A model generated the notes under the pieces. That model was not told where the DNA came from, ran no database searches, and saw only the letters and a program-made list of their open reading frames with translations. From contig OZ234504.1 in NCBI GenBank assembly GCA_965153455.1, forward strand, positions 5,208,001-5,272,000: a stretch of DNA of 64,000 nucleotides, given 5' to 3'. Origin of the DNA: Sphagnum compactum. Taxonomy: Eukaryota > Bryophyta > Sphagnopsida > Sphagnales. A program made the position numbers and the translations under genes. Shown here one piece after another: positions 49,590-62,115 of the stretch (within the stretch, counting starts at the first letter, position 1; every line of letters begins with the position of its first letter).

Positions 49590-49677
49590 TGCTGGTAGGT
49601 AGTTGAAAAAAAGCAACTGAGCTAACCACCATGGTTACCTGGGGAATTGGAACCCAACAGAAAAACTGTTTCCTGAT

Positions 49678-49707
49678 CATCCATCCATCCATCCATCCAT
49701 CCATCCT
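49678..49707 (+). repeat. (CATC)n microsatellite
   Basis: About seven perfect CATC units about 220 bp upstream of the EDRF1-like ATG, probably in its promoter or leader. Good candidate polymorphic marker. Confidence 0.85.
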
Positions 49708-49923
49708 TCATGGTGCGCTGGTGGGTACTGGTTTACTCTGGGCAAAACCCACCGGAGTGTCTATTTGCTGTGAGGGGAAGAGAGAGACACGGAGAGATTC
49801 TGCGTCGAAAGATGTTGTTTTATGCAATTAGGGTTTTGGAAAAGGGACTTGTTGCATTGATGTTGTCTTGTGGCAGCAATTTGCAGGGGTGAAGCTTTGG
49901 TTCGCTTGAACAGAAGAGGCAAA

Positions 49924-52900
49924 ATGCACGCCCCAACTGTAGGAGGAGGAGGACGGAGAGGAGTTGGGGGGGAGGAGAACCAAATAGAGTGGCGACATCA
50001 TCCACCAGGGGAGATGCAGCTGCAACCAGCTGCTGCTAGAATAGGTCACGAAGAAGCATGTGTGGGTAGGTTGCAGGTGCAGACAGCACAACATGCTACT
50101 GTGCAAGTCGGATTCATGTGTGGCAGTCTGCCTGTGCCTACTGAGACTCCCTCCACCATTACATCCTCCTGCACTCCTTTCTCTCCTTCCAGAACTGCCC
50201 TTGTTCCTGCCCTGAATCTCCTAAGCCAGAGGTACATGTCTTTGTCTCTGTTCTCTCTTTCTCTCTCTCTCGCTTGAGAGGGATTCTCAGGCATAATTAC
50301 AAATTTGAGTGCTTCAACTGTTGTGGATTGTGTGTGTGTGCACAGAACGGTAGCGCCCCGATACCGATTGCTGCCTACAGAAACAGACCTCAACAGACCA
50401 CCTTCCAATGGGATTCATCCAGAGCTGTTATTGCCAGTTGCAGCAGCAGCACATGACACAGGTCCTCTTCTTTGCTGAATAACCTAGCATCTGTAGAATC
50501 AGCATCTATAAAAATTCACAACTAGGGTTTCTTGCAAAGGCCGTGAGGGTGTATCAGGAGTCTGTCCATTTGTCTTTGAAGCTGATGGTTGTCAAAGCTG
50601 TGCTCATAGTGAAGATCATATGTGTGTAGATGTAACAGCTATGTGAAAGACGAGACAAGCTACACATCTATGCAAACCAGTTATGCAAAGAGAACAGGCA
50701 TCTGGGTTTAGGAGTTAGGTTTTCTTATCTTGTTTCAGATCCTGAAGTCACTACAGGATTTACATGTGCTTAAGTCTCATCTATGCATTTCAACGAGAGA
50801 TGTTTCTTCTCAAGGGTCCAGGTCCCTGCATCTTTGTCTGTTGTTTGAGCAACAGAGTAGCAAGTACTCCTCACTTTTCTTCACTGGAGTCGAATGGAGT
50901 GGAGTGTAGTGGTCTTTGCTTAAGGTCCATGGGACTGGATTTCCTCTGCTATGTCACATGGTTTTTTCAGTGTTGTTAATGAACCCCTACAATGCAGTTT
51001 TGGTTTTGCAAAGTTTCCCTTCAAAGCATAGGATTTGTAGGAGGAATCTGGAACAAAAATTCTGGTCAATTTTACCATAATTACAAGTGAACAATTCTTG
51101 GAACTGTCCCAAAAACCAGATGCTGATGTGCTATTGGAGTTCTTGTACAATGCAGGATTGTGCAATGCTTGGGAAGGAGGTTACTTGAGCCAACCTATGG
51201 CAAGAAGATGTGAAACACTGGCTGTCAGTGCCCTTACAGGATATGGGGATGAGATTGATGTGGTGGCCCCAGTAGACATATTGAAGCAGATCTTCAAGAC
51301 ACCATACTGCAAAAGTCGCTTATCTGTTGCAGTTCATCGAGTTGGACACACTCTTATATTAAACAGTGGGTATGTTCAAGTTGCCTACATCTGCAAGCCC
51401 TCTTACTATCTAGAAGGGATGAGATTTGAACCTGCTGGTCTGCATTATGATTTTCCTTTAACATTGTAGCTCATGCTGTGTGGTTTGTTTCATAGTCCTG
51501 ATATTGAAGAAGGTGAGAAGATTGCAAGGCGAAAGAAAAGTCATATGAAGGCAATGGAGAGTTCTTTATTCTCCAAGTTTGTGCAGCATTCAGTACACCA
51601 TGACACTTGTGATGCCTCAGACTTTCGGCAAACTCCTGAGGCCAGAGGTGATTCTAGTAACATGCGATCATTTGAGAATGTTCCAAGAGGTTTTGCAAGC
51701 ATGGAATCAGGGCGAGTTCCCTGGCAAGTGGTAGAGGAACCAATCTCTGAGAGTGCAAGCTGTTGCAGCGACGATGATCTCAGGCCTGCTCCTCAATTGT
51801 CAACCAGGAAGGGCAAACAGAGAGTCTCATTAAGCCGACGTAATCAATGTGGAGGAGGAATCGAGTTCCAGAAGGCCAGGTTTATGAGAGAACAGAATCG
51901 GGATTCTGAATTTGTAGCAAAAGATCCAGAGAAGCAGTCAAGACCTTCCAGAGCTGAGGGCTTCCTGCGGGTTTTGTTTTGGCAGTTTCAGAACCTCCGC
52001 ATGCTTCTTGGAAGTGACTTGCTTCTCTTTAGCAATGAGAAACATGCCGCTGTTAGCTTACACTTGATGGAGATTGAGCGCCAGGTGGGAGATTCTTCAT
52101 TGCCTCCAGGTCCTGTTATGGTGTAAGGAACAGTGCCTAGTGTTAGAGTCGATTTAGTCTGATGATGGGGGTAGCTTTCTTCAGCAATGAAGGCACAATG
52201 TTTGATGCTTACTTGACTAAAAATCACAGTCTACCTTGCCCATTTATAAGTAGACAGAAAACAATTATTTGCTTGATTTCAACTCCATACAGGTCTCATG
52301 GCTAGATTCTAAAGAGATCAATCTGAAGGTATGTTAAGTATGCTCTCCTGTCCTTTTTACTTGATAATTTCTTAATGCTGCTCTACTAGAGCGCTCTAAA
52401 AGTTCTGAATTTGATGAGATTTTATGTGACTTTGTTTGCTTATAGGTTGCACCATTGATGTGGCTGGATGCATGGCTAGACAATGTAATGGCCAGTATAC
52501 CAGAGATAGCAGTGTGCTATCATCGCAATGGAGTTGTCCAGGGTTACGAGTTGCTGAAAACAGATGACATATTTCTCCTGAAAGGTCTTTCAAAGGATGG
52601 AACTGCCTTCTTTCATCCTCATGTTGTGCAGCAAAATGCTTCATCTGTCCTCAGATTTCTTCAAGAGAATTGCAAGCAAGACCCTGGAACTTACTGGGTA
52701 TGCCAGGATACTATTGACTTTTTTATTAGCTATTTCTTGTGAGTGGTGGCCAACATCATAACTGGGTCTTCCTGTTGCTTCCAGAAATGTGGCCGAAACT
52801 TAGGATGTGAGGTTTGTATAAGGTTTTGCCCAAGATGTGGTTTATTATTTAATTATCTTCAGCCAGCATCAGGAGCAGATGATGTAAATGGGGAGTCAAA

Positions 52901-55900
52901 ACCGCCGGTCGCTGCTATTCATGATGAAGTTGATGGTCTGGCACTTTGTGAGTGACACTCAGAAGGTTATGACTGCACTCGTTGCTCTCATGCTACCTTC
53001 AAAGTGCTGTTGTAGAGTTTTCTTGGCAATCTCATGGATACATGCCATGTTTCCTTGTCTCTGCAAAATTCCTTTGCTGGTTGTGTGTATCTCGGGTATA
53101 TGTCATCTCTTTAAAGATTTGGAGTTGGAGAGCAAAAGTTCCTCCCTTGCCCAAGTTCCTGGATGGTTTAGGGCTGCTGCTGGTAGTAATCACACCAGAC
53201 TGTGGTTTTGTGTCATCCCTGTCTAGTTCATGGGTGCTTACATTAGCTTGTGTTTGATTAGTCACTAGTGAGCTTCCCACTTAGGGTTCAAGTCTGTACT
53301 TTGTTGTCACAATTGAATTCCTAACTGGCAGTACTTGCATGGCAGCTTTTCAAAAATGCTGGAGAGGATCTTATACAATTATTTGACTTGTCGTTGATTT
53401 CAAAAACATGCTCCACCTGTGAGGACAAGGAAGATAAAAGCTGTGGCACATTACCTTCATCCAGGAATCATGGCAACGGTCAATACTCGCTGCCATTGGC
53501 TATGCTTTTGTACCGACTTGCCAACCGCTTGTGTCGTTCCCAGGTAGGTTCACCTTGCTTGTGCAGTTCAGGTCACAATTACTGTTCTGGTAGAGGTGTG
53601 AATTTGAGCATGGCACTGGGGATTGAAGGTATCCCTGGAGTCAGGCAGTATGGCTCAAGTTTAAACATGCAAGGTGGAACAGTTCCAGCTTTAGGTTAAG
53701 CTACATGGAGTAGAACATGAATTGGACTCTTCTTGTTCCTATGCAGGATCCTGCAGATAGGCGAAAATGTGCAAAGCTTTTTGGGAAATGTCTGGAGTTT
53801 ATGGATGAGCAAGAGCATCTGGTAAGGTATCTTGCTCTATTGTGAATAAGATGTTAATGAAAAGTTGGATTGTGTCAGGTCATGTTGACTTTTGTGTGTC
53901 TCCAAAAACTGAAACACTTGTCTCTGCAAAGAGTTGAGGCCAGTGGTATTGAGGTGTCTTTGTGTTCATGCAGGTCATACGTGCATCTGCTCATGAGCAT
54001 GCAGCAAGGCTTATTCTGGCATGCTATGAGCAGATGGGGTCTATGCTGCAGCCTCTTTGTTTAGAATCCATTGACATTGACTCTGCAATCAGCACTGATT
54101 GCAAGCGACCAGCTTTGCAACTCCCATCTCCACCATCAAAAGCTGCTGGTCAAGATGATCCCATCTCTGGACCAATCATATGTGATGCAGGTACTGTTAG
54201 AAATCTTGACATTTGACTCCCACTTATAGAAGTACCAGTGCTTAATTCAAGTTGTATTCCTAGAATCATCAAATTTGACTGTTGCAAATCTGTAGGAATC
54301 GGAGAGATTGTCCTATTTGCAGGGTGGATACAGGTATTTTTCTGAGCATCTGGATGTTGGCATTACAGAGATACCAAGCAAGCTTGCTGTACCAGATTTG
54401 TCACCCAAGATCGTAAAGGCTCTTGCAGAGCCTGTGTCAGCACGCTTGGCTGTTGTGCACCATATCTCACAAGCCATTAAAGCTCTAAGATGGCAAAGGC
54501 AACTTCAAGAGGTGGGAGGGAAACCCATGAATCCTGAGAGCCTTGCACCTCCACAAAACAGGCACCTTCAACAGCTTCCTGAATGTATCTGTGGAGAAGT
54601 GGAGTGTGTTGCAATTTGTGACTTTCGAGACATTGAGATAGGTTTTGGAATGGACCAAAAGCTCTGGCAATTGCTGTTACTTCTTGGGGAGTCCTATCTT
54701 GCACTAGGACAAGCCTATAAAGATGATGGGCAGCTTGGCCGAGCTTTGAAGGCTGTGGAATTAGCCTGTCTAGTGCGCGGTTCTGCACCTCAGCTCAATA
54801 CTGAAAATAGCAGTAAAGGTTTGGGAAATCAGAGAAATGAACTTAGTGTGCAGCTAAAGTCCAATAAGCTAAGAGGAGCCCATGTTTCAAGGGGAAGAGG
54901 TTTGTTCTGGGGGCAAGTGTGGATGCTTGTTGGAGATGTTTTTGCAGAGATTCAACGCTCTCTTGGGGAAACAGATCTCTCACTTCATCAAGAAGCATCA
55001 CAGTGTGAGGAGCTGAAGATGGCTCAGGAAGTGATGAAAGAGGTGAAGCGGCTGAAGAAGAAAGTAGGGCAGTTCCGAGGGAATTGTGAGATCTGCTGCC
55101 TTACTAGCTGCAGCTGCCAGCATGATCGTGCAAGCAGTGGAAATAGTGCCAGCAGTAGCAGCAGTCCTTCCAGAAGACGGGCTAGTGCAAAATACAACCG
55201 TAAGCCTGCCAAGAAAAGCAGTGGAAAATCTGGGATGACTGCTGATACTCCTGGGATATGCACAGATGAGAAATTTTCTGCAGAAGCTGATGTTGAAACT
55301 ATTGCAAGCAGGTCTAGTAATAGCAATGATGCTCCTGTTGCTGAGGTTCACAAAGAAAGACTGCCAACAGAAGCAAAAGCTAAGGGTTCCACTGTCAAGG
55401 AACCATCTCCTATGGTGGGCACAAGCAAGATTGATGCTCTACCTTCAAGGGACATTTTTTCATTCCTTGGAAGGCCACTGACAGTCAATTGGGAGATGAA
55501 CTTTTCTGCAGCAGCAGATTGCTATGCTGCTGCTGTAGATGCATTTGTTGATTTGCCTGAATGTTCCCAGGAGCTTGAGTCAGCATTAAGGAAGAAAGGA
55601 TGGGCATGTAATGAGCTAGGGCGTTGGAGGTTGGCACATGGGGATGTGAAAGGAGCAGAAGCAGCATTTGAGACAGCTATTGTTGCATTTAGAGCAGTTA
55701 AGGATCTGACCAATGTTGTGCTAGTATTCTGCAATCTGGCCCATGGCCGAAGAGCAGCTGCTGAAAAGTTTTCTTCTCAGCTAGCTGCTTGGGAGGAGTG
55801 CCAGGTACCCCAATTCCTGTTTGCCTATACACAAGCTCTCTCAGAAGCCAGATTCCTGTATCAAGAAGCTCTGGAGTTTTATGGGGAGGGTCGGCGTGTG

Positions 55901-56994
55901 CTCATGGGAGTGGGTGATGGTGCGGAACGCTTGATGGGTGGGCTTTGGAATGAGGTCCACACTCAATTGGCACATACATATCTCAGACTAGGGATGCTTC
56001 TTGCAAGGGAGGAGAAGGCAAGAGCACACAAGAAGTTCAAGGAGGATCAAAAGCCATTAGAGAAAGTTGGCAGGGAAGAAACTCGGGGCCAAAAGTTTCT
56101 GGGGACCAAAACTGTAATGTCTGCAAAAGAAGCTATATCAAAAGCATTAGTGTTGTATGAGTCAATGGGTTCTCTTCGGGCTCAAGAGGCGGCTTACACT
56201 CAGTTCCAATATGCGTGTCATCAGAGGGATTGTTGTCTGGCTGCAATGGCTATGCACACTGAGGAGTGTAACTTTGAGAAAAGTAACTTCCAGCGTGCCA
56301 AACGTTTTGCATCTATGGCTGACCACTACTGGCAGAAGGCCCTGGAGTATTATCGAGCTGAGACTCACCCTGATATGTTTCTTCAAATCTTGATGGAAAA
56401 GTCAGTCATCTGCTCAGCTGTCGCACCATCCACTTTTCCCAGTACAGTATGTGATTCTCTTCATTTATGATACCCACTCATGAAATTGCTTCTTGTGTGT
56501 ACAGAGTTCCTTCCACTTCTTTTGTGGAATTTTCAGGCTAGTTTCAAATTGTTTAGAAAGGAGTGGCTTGGGTGATTCAATATGCATAGATTGGTATTTT
56601 TTGAAAATGTCTTCAGTACAATGATCTTTTCTACCACCTCTTTTTGTAGGTTCTGGAGCGAGCTCTTTCAACCTTACTGGAAGGGCGAAGAGTTTTCTGC
56701 ACATCAGATGAGAAACAAGGATGCAAACCATCTTCTGACATAGTGACCAAATTTGTTCTACAATTACAGACTCTTCTTCGCACAATGTTGGGATCTGCCA
56801 TTGCAGCAGCAAAGCCTAATGGAAACTCTCACAGCAAATCCTTTAAAAATGGCGACAGTAGCAATCCAACTGATACACATGTGAGTTCTTCAAAAGCAAG
56901 TGACATTAGCAAATTGAAGGAGATGTATCGCAGTGCTTTGATGCTGAAAGAGGAGCCAGATTTTGGACCTCTTTGCAATATATGGATGTCATGA
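49924..56994 (+). CDS. EDRF1-like (erythroid differentiation-related factor 1) protein with helical TPR-like repeats, eleven exons
   Basis: Exons: 49924-50231, 50346-50461, 51156-51369, 51496-52084, 52293-52328, 52446-52697, 53346-53543, 53747-53821, 53974-54195, 54296-56446 and 56650-56994, giving 1501 aa. Landmarks of the plant family appear in order: VQVGFMCGSLPVPTE, APRYRLLPTETDLN, YGDEIDVVAPVDILKQIFK, LSVAVHRVGHTLILNSG, PDIEEGEKIARRK, FLRVLFWQFQNLRMLLGSDL, WLDAWLDNVMASIPE, GYELLKTDDIFLLKG, AGEDLIQLFDLS, YLQGGYRYFSEHL, FWGQVWMLVGDVFAEIQ, LRKKGWACNELGRWRL and LERALSTLLEGRRV. Exon 5 is a 36-base microexon. The long exon 10 holds alpha-helical TPR-like repeats with a Ser/Lys-rich low-complexity insert (~res 920-1070). 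The biochemical role is unknown in plants; the animal namesake is linked to globin expression. Exon 9 is the one weak point: its best-looking donor (GTACTG at 54191) breaks the frame, and only GTTAGA at 54196 keeps it. Confidence 0.85.
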
Positions 56995-58542
56995 GATGGA
57001 CCTTAGTTTGCTGGACTGAGTGTCAGTGTGATGTTGGTTATGCTTAACAACACTTGATAACTTCAATGCATGTTTCTCTTTAGTGAGGCTCCTCAAGCAT
57101 TGCAGGTAGTTTTTTGCAAAGAGTAAATTTTCCTCCCTGAATTAAACAAGTACAAAGCCTGTGTAGGCACCTGAAATATTTTCTCAACAAAGTTGAATTG
57201 CTGAGGATCATATTTTTGAAGGCCTTCTGTAGATGTGCAGTATCAAAGTCAATACAATCAGGGCACATGTAACATCCAGAGCAATGATGCATAGCTAGAG
57301 CACAAAAGACAATAGCTACCTTGGAAAACAGGGAATGGCAGAGCACATGAGCATTTTAACTGTTTATGTGACAGGCACTAAGATGAGCATTTGCCAAGTA
57401 AATTCTGACAACATCAAATCCTTCTCACAATCCACTCCTCTTCTGAGTCACTTTTTGGAACATGGTTAGTGTTTATAACCTTGAAGTGACCATGTAATAA
57501 CAAAACAAAACATATCTATAGGGATCCACAAAAACTCCACAGCAACACTTGGAAGGCTGACTGTTTCTGGGAGTACCAGGAAGACCAAAACTAAAACAAC
57601 AAGAATGAGTGAGGACATCATAAATAACCTTAATATCAGTCACTCAAAAGTGTCACATTGTCATAAATAGCAATGACAAGCTGCCATGACTTCCCACCAA
57701 CTTCACCAGCTCCAGATGTTGGGTGTAGATAAGTACATGATAATCTGCCCAATAAATTGGATGTCAAACCATTACGCTGCAACCTGAATTTCTGTTGCAC
57801 TTCCAGAAGCAATAGGATGATGGTTAGCTAGCAAACAAGAGACATAGCTAATAAAAATAAGTGATTAGTATCCTCATTAAGCTGCAACAAAGGCCTGAGG
57901 GGTGAGCATTTAATAACAAACCCCATCACCATCACAAGCAGAATAATTTGTGAGAATTCACATGGGTTGGGCCTACATTAGTCAATGCAGAGCATCAAAG
58001 GAGAATAAAGCTATACAGCTATCAGTGAAAAGACCTCCAACCTGAATTATCTTGTGGCATTAAAGCATGCTTGTTTGCATTCAGTAGGAGAATATGTTTC
58101 ATCCTATTAAACAGCCATGGTTGCAGGATGCACCAGCTACATCAGAGAACAAGTTATCCAGAGCCTGGGCTAAGCTGACCCCCTTCCCCCCTTCACTGTA
58201 TTTACGAATGGTGATGATATATAGTACAAGAATGAGAGAGCTTGAACTATCCTACAGAAACACATGTCCATCAAAGGCAGACATCCCTGAACCTGCCAGA
58301 AGGGCTCCTCAAGAGATGGTCTTCACCCATGCTGGCAAGAATTTCGTTTCCCAAGCTCCTATAAGAGCCCACCAAGAGGCATGATGATCCCAGCATAGTA
58401 TTCCTTACACTTGCAGGATTACTAACCAGTTTTACAACACAGTCACAATGATGAGACCTAAGCTGCAGCACCTATACAGCCACATTTCTCTAACTACATC
58501 TGGTTCACAGACCCAAACTCCAGTTTCCACAAACTGCCAACC
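56995..58542. other. Intergenic between convergent EDRF1-like and EIN3-like genes
   Basis: Holds the 3' UTRs of both genes. No frame with coding character, no repeat and no RNA gene recognised. Confidence 0.5.
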
Positions 58543-58545
58543 TTA

Positions 58546-60507
58546 GGCCCCAAAGTACCAAATGAGGTCTTCATCAAGTAAGTCTAAGGGGGGCGTCAGT
58601 GGAACAGCAGGATCCAATCCTATGTCAAATGGGGAACTAAAAACATAGTCAGGTGGTATCTCCACCCCTTCATGTTCAAATGGATGATCAAAGCTCTTGC
58701 CATCCTTTTGCAAACCACAATTCTCAATACTGATATCATTTACACCTGTGTTGTCTCCAAAACCCTGCCCAAACAAGCTCTCTTCAGACACAAGCTCAGA
58801 TGTGTCCACTGGCTGGTGATGATGATGATGGTCACTGAGCCCAGTTTCTTCTCCTGATAGTCGAGGAACACCATGCCCTTGGGCTTCTGGTCCACTCAGG
58901 TTTGCAACAGTCAAGGAGGCATCCATTCGCATCCCATTAGCCACCCAGAAACCTGTAAAAAGGTCATGGAATGACTGGCTACCACCTCCTGACATATTTG
59001 GCAAACTAGATATACTCTGTGATGCAGTGAGAGCAAGAGGTGTGAATCCTGAAGCACCAGGGATCACTCCATGATTTCCTACAAGTGAACCTGTCTGATA
59101 CGGCCCTTGTCCACTAAGAACCTGTGACTGTGAAGGTTGCCCCTGTGCTCCTGGATAAAGAGCACTTGAAGTTTGGACACCTGGTTTGTATGGACAACTT
59201 GACTGGTGCATGTTGCGCAAGTCCCGATCTGAGAATGCATTCCGCCATTCATTGTGCTTGCAATTCTCATATGGGCACATATACACCCGATGCTCTGGGA
59301 CAAAACTATCCTCCATACCATGTTTCTTTATCCTGCAATCAACTGCATCTCCATCCTGTAGCCTAAGTGACGATTGGTCATAGTCAGCACCCTGTGAATC
59401 ACCCTCCCTGCCTCCCTGACTTCCCTGATTTGGAGTTGAGTATGCAGGTCTGTTGCCATTGAATGGATCAAAGTCATCTGTCTCCGCATCCAGGCCTTCA
59501 TCACTCTGCGAAAGCCCTTGCGGTGAGTCATCATCCAAGCCCTCAATATCAAACTCATTTGCAGTATTCAAGGCAAGGCTTCCTGCATTATCAGTGGCTG
59601 GAGTACCCTTATTGCCTCCAGTTCCATTCTGCCACTGGACCACTTCCTCTTCTTGAACAAGCACAGATAGCCAGGTTGCACTCTCTTTGGCTGTCATTTT
59701 GTCCTGTAGGCATTTTGACTGCCGCACAAGCTTCCGAATTTTTGCAATGTCTGGTGACATGTGTTTGATGACAGCAGTGAGAACACCTACTTTCCAGGCC
59801 TTTTTGAGATCATGAGGTTTTTTGTAAGGGGGAGCTCCTTGGCCTTTAGGCAGTCCCACTTGAGGCCACCAATCTTCATCACTGGAGGGCCACCAAGGTG
59901 GCGGTATGCCTTTCTCTAGTGGATATCGGCGCTGTGGTGGGTCACAGTGCTGCATGAGAGCAGACAACAAGGAGCCTAACGTGGTATCCTGCAGCTCCTG
60001 AAGAGTATGAGGCGTAGGGGATGCACTCACATTACCTTTTGGTTTCCCTGGCAATGCATGGTCAGCCTGGTACTTAGCTATGGCTGCAGGTCCATTCCGG
60101 TCAAAGCGCACTTTCTCCTTCCACCATGCCCGGATGTTGTCTGATGCTCCACTCACCGGCTTCCCCTTCTCAGGTATGATCCCGTACACAAAACCCTGAG
60201 CTTTACAGACCTCCATCATCTTGAGCATGTACTTGAGGATACCATCTTGCGCCCTGGACATTTTCTTCCTGCGCGCCTGCTCCTGCGACTGCTTGTGCTT
60301 CGGCCTCTCATTCACCTCCTTCAGTTTCTGCTGCTCCTTGATTCGCTTCAACCGCAACCGGTCCTGCCAGATCCGTTTCTCCAGCTCGTCCACATCGATG
60401 TCATCGTCACTGAAATCCTCATCTTGCAAACCATCCGCATCGTTGTCTGCCATAAACTCCCCCATATCCAAGTTCCCCCCATATTCCACCTCCTCGCTTT
60501 GATCCAT
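58546..60507 (-). CDS. EIL: EIN3/EIL transcription factor of ethylene signalling, single exon
   Basis: 654 aa; the first in-frame ATG is at 60507 in good context (GCCCATGG). An acidic N-terminus ([17 protein letters not shown]) leads basic region [14 protein letters not shown]. Then comes the EIN3 DNA-binding core: [108 protein letters not shown] and [20 protein letters not shown] (res ~70-290). A C-terminal [11 protein letters not shown]...HQSSCPY cluster and a His run (DHHHHHHQP) follow. The protein would bind promoters of ethylene or ancestral EIL targets in the nucleus. In land plants EIN3 is controlled by EIN2-dependent stability through EBF F-box proteins; none of that is visible here. 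Whether the orthologue is ethylene-responsive depends on the clade. Confidence 0.95.
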
Positions 60508-61000
60508 GGGCCACACTTTTGTGGCCCTCTAGGACTTGATGGCAAACTCTTCTCCCCTCCTCCTTTTCTTCTTCCACAGATCGTCTCCCAAGTTCCTGAA
60601 GGAACGCTAAACTGTATGGCCTACGGCTTCTTCACGATTCCCCCCAACTCGCTCTTCACTACCTCATCCCTGGATTATTTCTATCACACAAAAGACACGA
60701 AAAAGAACGGCACAAGACACGGAAAAGCACAGCACAAGACAAGGAAAAGAACGGCACAAGACACGGAAAAGAACAGCGCAACTCCGAGAAGCCACAACGT
60801 GAGCGAGCTCGGAGAAGGCCAAAGAGAAAAACAGACTGGGATTCTTCAAACCCTAAAAACCTCGGAAAAGCGCGAGCCAAAAGAGGCGGAGGAAGAAGAT
60901 GATATCTTCGTTCGCTCAGGTTCCCATATTCCTTCGTCCAGGAAATATCCACGTTCCCCTAATTTTTGAGTGGTCCACATCGAAGCCTAGTAACCATAAA
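60508..61000 (-). promoter_or_regulatory. Presumed leader and promoter of the EIN3-like gene
   Basis: GC-rich and purine-biased on the plus strand. It includes a four-unit ~21-bp tandem repeat (60692-60782), which would be transcribed in the leader of the EIN3-like mRNA if transcription starts beyond it. A plus-strand frame (to 60969) crosses the region but is a shadow of the leader and repeat. Confidence 0.4.
60692..60782 (+). repeat. ~21-bp tandem repeat in the EIN3-like leader
   Basis: About four units with the core CAAGACACGGAAAAG, separated by gaacggca or cacagca. On the EIN3 coding strand this is a CTTTTCCGTGTCTTG run, pyrimidine-rich. Confidence 0.8.
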
Positions 61001-61560
61001 AGCTGCCACCAATTGTGTTACCGACTCAGCTCTTGTTCCATCCATTGGGAACGTGATTGGGAAGGACCAAATGCCACCAGTTGCTACCCGGTTCGGCTAC
61101 TGTTCCATTCATAGGGAACGCGTTTGGCAAGGACCCCTGCCACAAAACATGTCTTTATTACAAAAGTACTGCGTACTTCTTTTTTTCCTCGTCTGCCCTT
61201 GGCCCGATCTATCTTTTTAGATGCTGCCCAGACACACTTTGGGCCACTTGTTTTAAGTGTCCATTCCAGGCCCAAAACATGCATAACAGCACCCAATTGC
61301 CAAAGTGTGTCCGGGCAGCAACAAGATTTCTTGTTCGGGAAAATGGGCAGTCAGGTTTTAAAAAAAGATGTATGCCGTACGTTTGTACTGCCTGCAACTC
61401 AAAAGACACCACCACAGCTACCAACTGTTACGAAATTCGATCTTGTTCCATACATGGGGAACGTGATTGGGAAGTACCACTGACACCAGTCATTAAGGGC
61501 TCGGCTCCTTTTGCATCCATGGGGAACGTGATCGGGAAAGACCACTGCTGCCCAGTGCTT
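61000..61560. repeat. Four units of a ~65-bp repeat interrupted by a hairpin element
   Basis: Units carry 'ttgttccatccattgggaacgtgattgggaag.acca' at 61031, 61100, 61441 and 61508. Between the second and third pairs lies a ~280-bp insert containing an inverted repeat at 61222-61320. Short frames here (61057-61566, +) encode repeated SIGNVIGKDQ-type peptides and are repeat shadows. Confidence 0.7.
61222..61320. repeat. Inverted repeat with ~23-bp arms
   Basis: Left arm 61222-61244 and right arm 61298-61320 (core GACACACTTTGG) pair over about 22 of 23 bases with a ~53-base loop. As RNA it would form a stable hairpin of pre-miRNA size. It may instead be the ends of a foldback mini-transposon; no target duplication was found. 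Confidence 0.6.
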
Positions 61561-61589
61561 TTGTAAGGAATTCTTTTTTTATGTGTAGC

Positions 61590-61720
61590 CTAATTGGCAA
61601 TGTTCATAGGAAGATTTAACCAAATCTGGCTATTAAATGATACATGAAATGCAAATCTTTAATCATCCTTCTATGTTTATGGCTACCCGTTCAAAACCCA
61701 ATACAAAAATCTGGACATTT
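61590..61720 (-). repeat. Inverted copy of the TAGCC dispersed repeat
   Basis: 'aaccaaatctggctatt' followed by 'atcatccttctatgtttatggctacc' matches, in reverse, the copies at 12258-12740 and 49210-49400. Confidence 0.5.
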
Positions 61721-61976
61721 TTACCCTTTTTTCTTGGCTATTGAACCCCTCCAAACTCACTTCATTTTGTATTCTTTTATTTTCAGTTTCATTTTTCGAA
61801 AGAAAAAAAATTCCTATAAAAAGAAAGGGTGTAGCACTTGCCAACAATTGTTACCCAATTTGACTCTAGTTTTCCATTGTGCTAATCATGAAAACCATAA
61901 TGAAATGGAACATGTCAGGTACAAGCCATTTGTGCTTGTTTTGTTGCTCATAGGAAGTTTAGCCATGTTTAGCTAA

Positions 61977-62115
61977 GAGGAGATTGGGAAGAGGAAGTAG
62001 GAAGAGATGTTGAGGTATGTTTATAGGAGAGTTTAAGGAAGAGATTGGGAAGAGGAAGTAGGAAGAGAAGTTTAGGTATGTTCATAGGCGAGTTTAAGGA
62101 AGAGATTGGGAGAGG
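61977..62115 (+). repeat. ~61-bp tandem repeat, just over two units
   Basis: 'agagattgggaagaggaagtaggaagaga.gtt.aggtatgtt.ataggagagtttaagga' repeats at about 61980 and 62041 and begins a third unit at 62102. Purine-rich. Confidence 0.65.

Noticed and set aside
60247-60969. 240-codon plus-strand frame opposite the EIN3-like start
   Set aside because: First half is antisense to EIN3 coding sequence and second half is the 21-bp repeat.
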